Program-made: the position numbers and the translations under genes
In this document: positions 16,969 to 18,016 of the stretch, piece by piece
Layout: every line of letters begins with the position of its first letter
How positions within the stretch are numbered: the stretch's first letter is position 1
The notes under the pieces: model-generated
The model's input: only the letters and a program-made list of their open reading frames with translations
The model's database searches: none
Told to the model about the DNA's origin: nothing
NCBI GenBank assembly: GCA_963579235.1
Contig: CAUZFM010000057.1
Coordinates: 1-18,016 of the forward strand
Direction of reading: 5' to 3'
DNA length: 18,016 bases
Source of the DNA: UBA1149 sp963579235
GTDB taxonomy: Bacteria; Desulfobacterota; Binatia; UBA1149

Positions 16969-18016
16969 TCACCAGGGTATGGCCCTGACCGCGGGCAAGG
17001 TAACGACACCGACACTATTGGCGTCACTCGCACCGGTAACCGTCAGGTCGAAATCAGATTCACGCAGCTCGGAAACAGCGGCCGTAAACTCACATCTCAC
17101 AGTGTTTGACGGACTCACCACCACCGCACCTGGAGAGAAGAGCTCGATCCTCAGCGCCTGCCGCGACAGCCTGGTCGCAAAAATAGACACAGCGCCGTCG
17201 GTAGCCCTGCACAGCAGCCCCCCAGCCTCTTCTACAAAATCTCCGACGGTAGCGTCAAACTCTACCAACAGTTCCAGCTCGACCATGGGCACGCCGGATT
17301 CAATGCGGAACATCACCGAAGTCACCGGTCCGCAATTAAGCGGGACCTCGGTGCCCACGGCCCTTCGAAGAATCATCAACGCGTCGGATGCCGTGATCGC
17401 GCCACTACCGTCTACATCGCACACGTAGTCGGGGCAGACGAGGTTCTGCCCGACAGCCCGTCGCAATAACATCAACGCGTCAGAAGCCGTTAAGAGCCTG
17501 TCATTGGTGCCATCACCACAGATGCGCGTGAAAAGGCACGCATTCGAACAACCATCACTGTTAACAAGATTACCGTCGTCGCAAATCTCTACACCGGCCT
17601 GCAAGATACCATCGCCGCAGCTGGCCGATACGCAGGTGGACAGGCAGGCGTCGCTTTCATCCTCGTTCGCATCGTCGCAGGCTTCTACACCGGCCTGCAC
17701 TATGCCATCGCCGCAGCTGGCAGATACGCAGGTGGACAGGCAGGTATCGCTGTCGTTCGTGTTGCCATCGTCACACTGCTCCACGCCGGCCTGCACTATA
17801 CCATCGCTGCAGCTGGCCGATACGCAGGTGGACAAGCAAGCGTCGCTGTCGTTCGTGTTGCCATCGTCACACTGCTCCACACCGGCCTGCACTATACCAT
17901 CGCCGCAGCTGGCCGATACGCACGTGGACAAGCAGGCGTCGCTTTCATCCTCGTTCGCATCGTCGCAGGCTTCTACACCGGCCTGCACTATGCCATCGCC
18001 GCAGCTGGCCGATACG
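16969..18016 (-). CDS. Secreted cysteine-rich repeat protein with dockerin-like and cohesin-like modules (5' end off window)
   Basis: The frame is open to the window edge, so the N-terminus and presumed signal peptide are missing; about 349 residues are visible. First come 32-residue repeats of the myxobacterial disulfide-repeat (DUF4215-type) pattern: CGDGIVQAGVE-CDDxN....DxCLSTC, four cysteines each, with four near-identical copies (one cut) and a divergent fifth. Next is a pair of dockerin type I-like units, each with (L/I)TASDALM(L/I)LRRAVG; the second has an intact calcium-loop pattern (DVDGSGAITASD), the first is degenerate. The last roughly 120 residues are beta-rich with an FDATVGDFVEEAGG-type start and resemble cohesin-like domains of cell-surface proteins. 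The stop TGA is at 16969-16971. The protein is extracellular by composition. Ligand and function are unknown. Confidence 0.85.
   Translation of the reverse strand, partial: VSASCGDGIVQAGVEACDDANEDESDACLSTCVSASCGDGIVQAGVEQCDDGNTNDSDACLSTCVSASCSDGIVQAGVEQCDDGNTNDSDTCLSTCVSASCGDGIVQAGVEACDDANEDESDACLSTCVSASCGDGILQAGVEICDDGNLVNSDGCSNACLFTRICGDGTNDRLLTASDALMLLRRAVGQNLVCPDYVCDVDGSGAITASDALMILRRAVGTEVPLNCGPVTSVMFRIESGVPMVELELLVEFDATVGDFVEEAGGLLCRATDGAVSIFATRLSRQALRIELFSPGAVVVSPSNTVRCEFTAAVSELRESDFDLTVTGASDANSVGVVTLPAVRAIPW
17611..18016. repeat. 96-bp tandem repeats (coding), arranged A-B-B-A
   Basis: The motif ATCGCCGCAGCTGG (one copy reads ATCGCTGC) recurs at 17611, 17707, 17803, 17899 and 17995, exactly 96 nt apart, each unit encoding 32 residues. 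Two sequence types are present. Type A (EACDDANEDESD) fills 17611-17706 and 17899-17994, and its two copies look identical over at least 70 nt. Type B (EQCDDGNTND) fills the two middle units, which differ from each other at a few bases. A divergent older copy lies on the low-coordinate side (about 17515-17610). The array continues past the window edge. Confidence 0.9.

Noticed and set aside
17611..18016. Regular 96-bp spacing considered as a CRISPR or non-coding satellite array
   Set aside because: The whole unit repeats rather than a short repeat with unique spacers, and every copy keeps the reading frame and the four cysteines of a known protein repeat.

Overview
The window is GC-rich, densely coded DNA from a Gram-negative bacterium. 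A LpxL-type lipid A acyltransferase, two predicted lipoproteins and several Sec signal peptides support an outer membrane. The cysteine-rich repeats of the kind first noticed in myxobacteria, joined to a dockerin-like module, suggest a deltaproteobacterial-type lineage (Myxococcota, Binatota or similar). That placement is an inference from a few proteins. No rRNA, tRNA, CRISPR array, integrase, transposase or phage gene was seen.

Layout. 1-2915 (minus): a GT39/ArnT-like membrane glycosyltransferase, a small exported protein overlapping it by 4 nt, then, after a 206-nt gap, a YCF48/BNR-repeat lipoprotein cut by the window edge. 2993-3373 (plus): an SCP2-like lipid-binding protein, convergent with a single-domain response regulator at 3424-3888 (minus). 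4107-5201 (plus): a long disordered leader followed by a patatin fold whose catalytic motifs all look damaged. 5252-7331 (minus): a coiled-coil protein with a C-terminal receiver domain in which Glu replaces the phospho-acceptor Asp, overlapping the start of an unrecognised exported protein. 7483-10979 (minus): korA-korB, a two-subunit 2-oxoacid (probably 2-oxoglutarate):ferredoxin oxidoreductase, followed by a CBS-pair protein, with a plausible promoter upstream of korA. 11170-12057 (minus): the lipid A acyltransferase, with a perfect 10-bp inverted repeat just after its stop. 12178-14175 (plus): a coenzyme B12-dependent mutase closest to ethylmalonyl-CoA mutase. 14199-16579 (minus): a compact set of a PPOX-family flavoprotein, an SDR dehydrogenase and a beta-helix lipoprotein. 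16580-16968: non-coding. 16969-18016 (minus, 5' end off the window): a secreted protein with 96-bp tandem cysteine-rich repeats, a dockerin-like pair and a cohesin-like C-terminal domain.

How the genes fit together. KorAB makes or consumes succinyl-CoA using ferredoxin, and ethylmalonyl-CoA mutase belongs to a route that assimilates acetyl-CoA. Both are central carbon metabolism but lie in separate transcription units. The envelope theme (GT39, LpxL, lipoproteins, secreted repeat protein) recurs. The two receiver proteins have no kinase nearby. The most unusual items are the apparent patatin pseudoenzyme, the phosphomimetic receiver scaffold, and the A-B-B-A arrangement of the 96-bp repeats.
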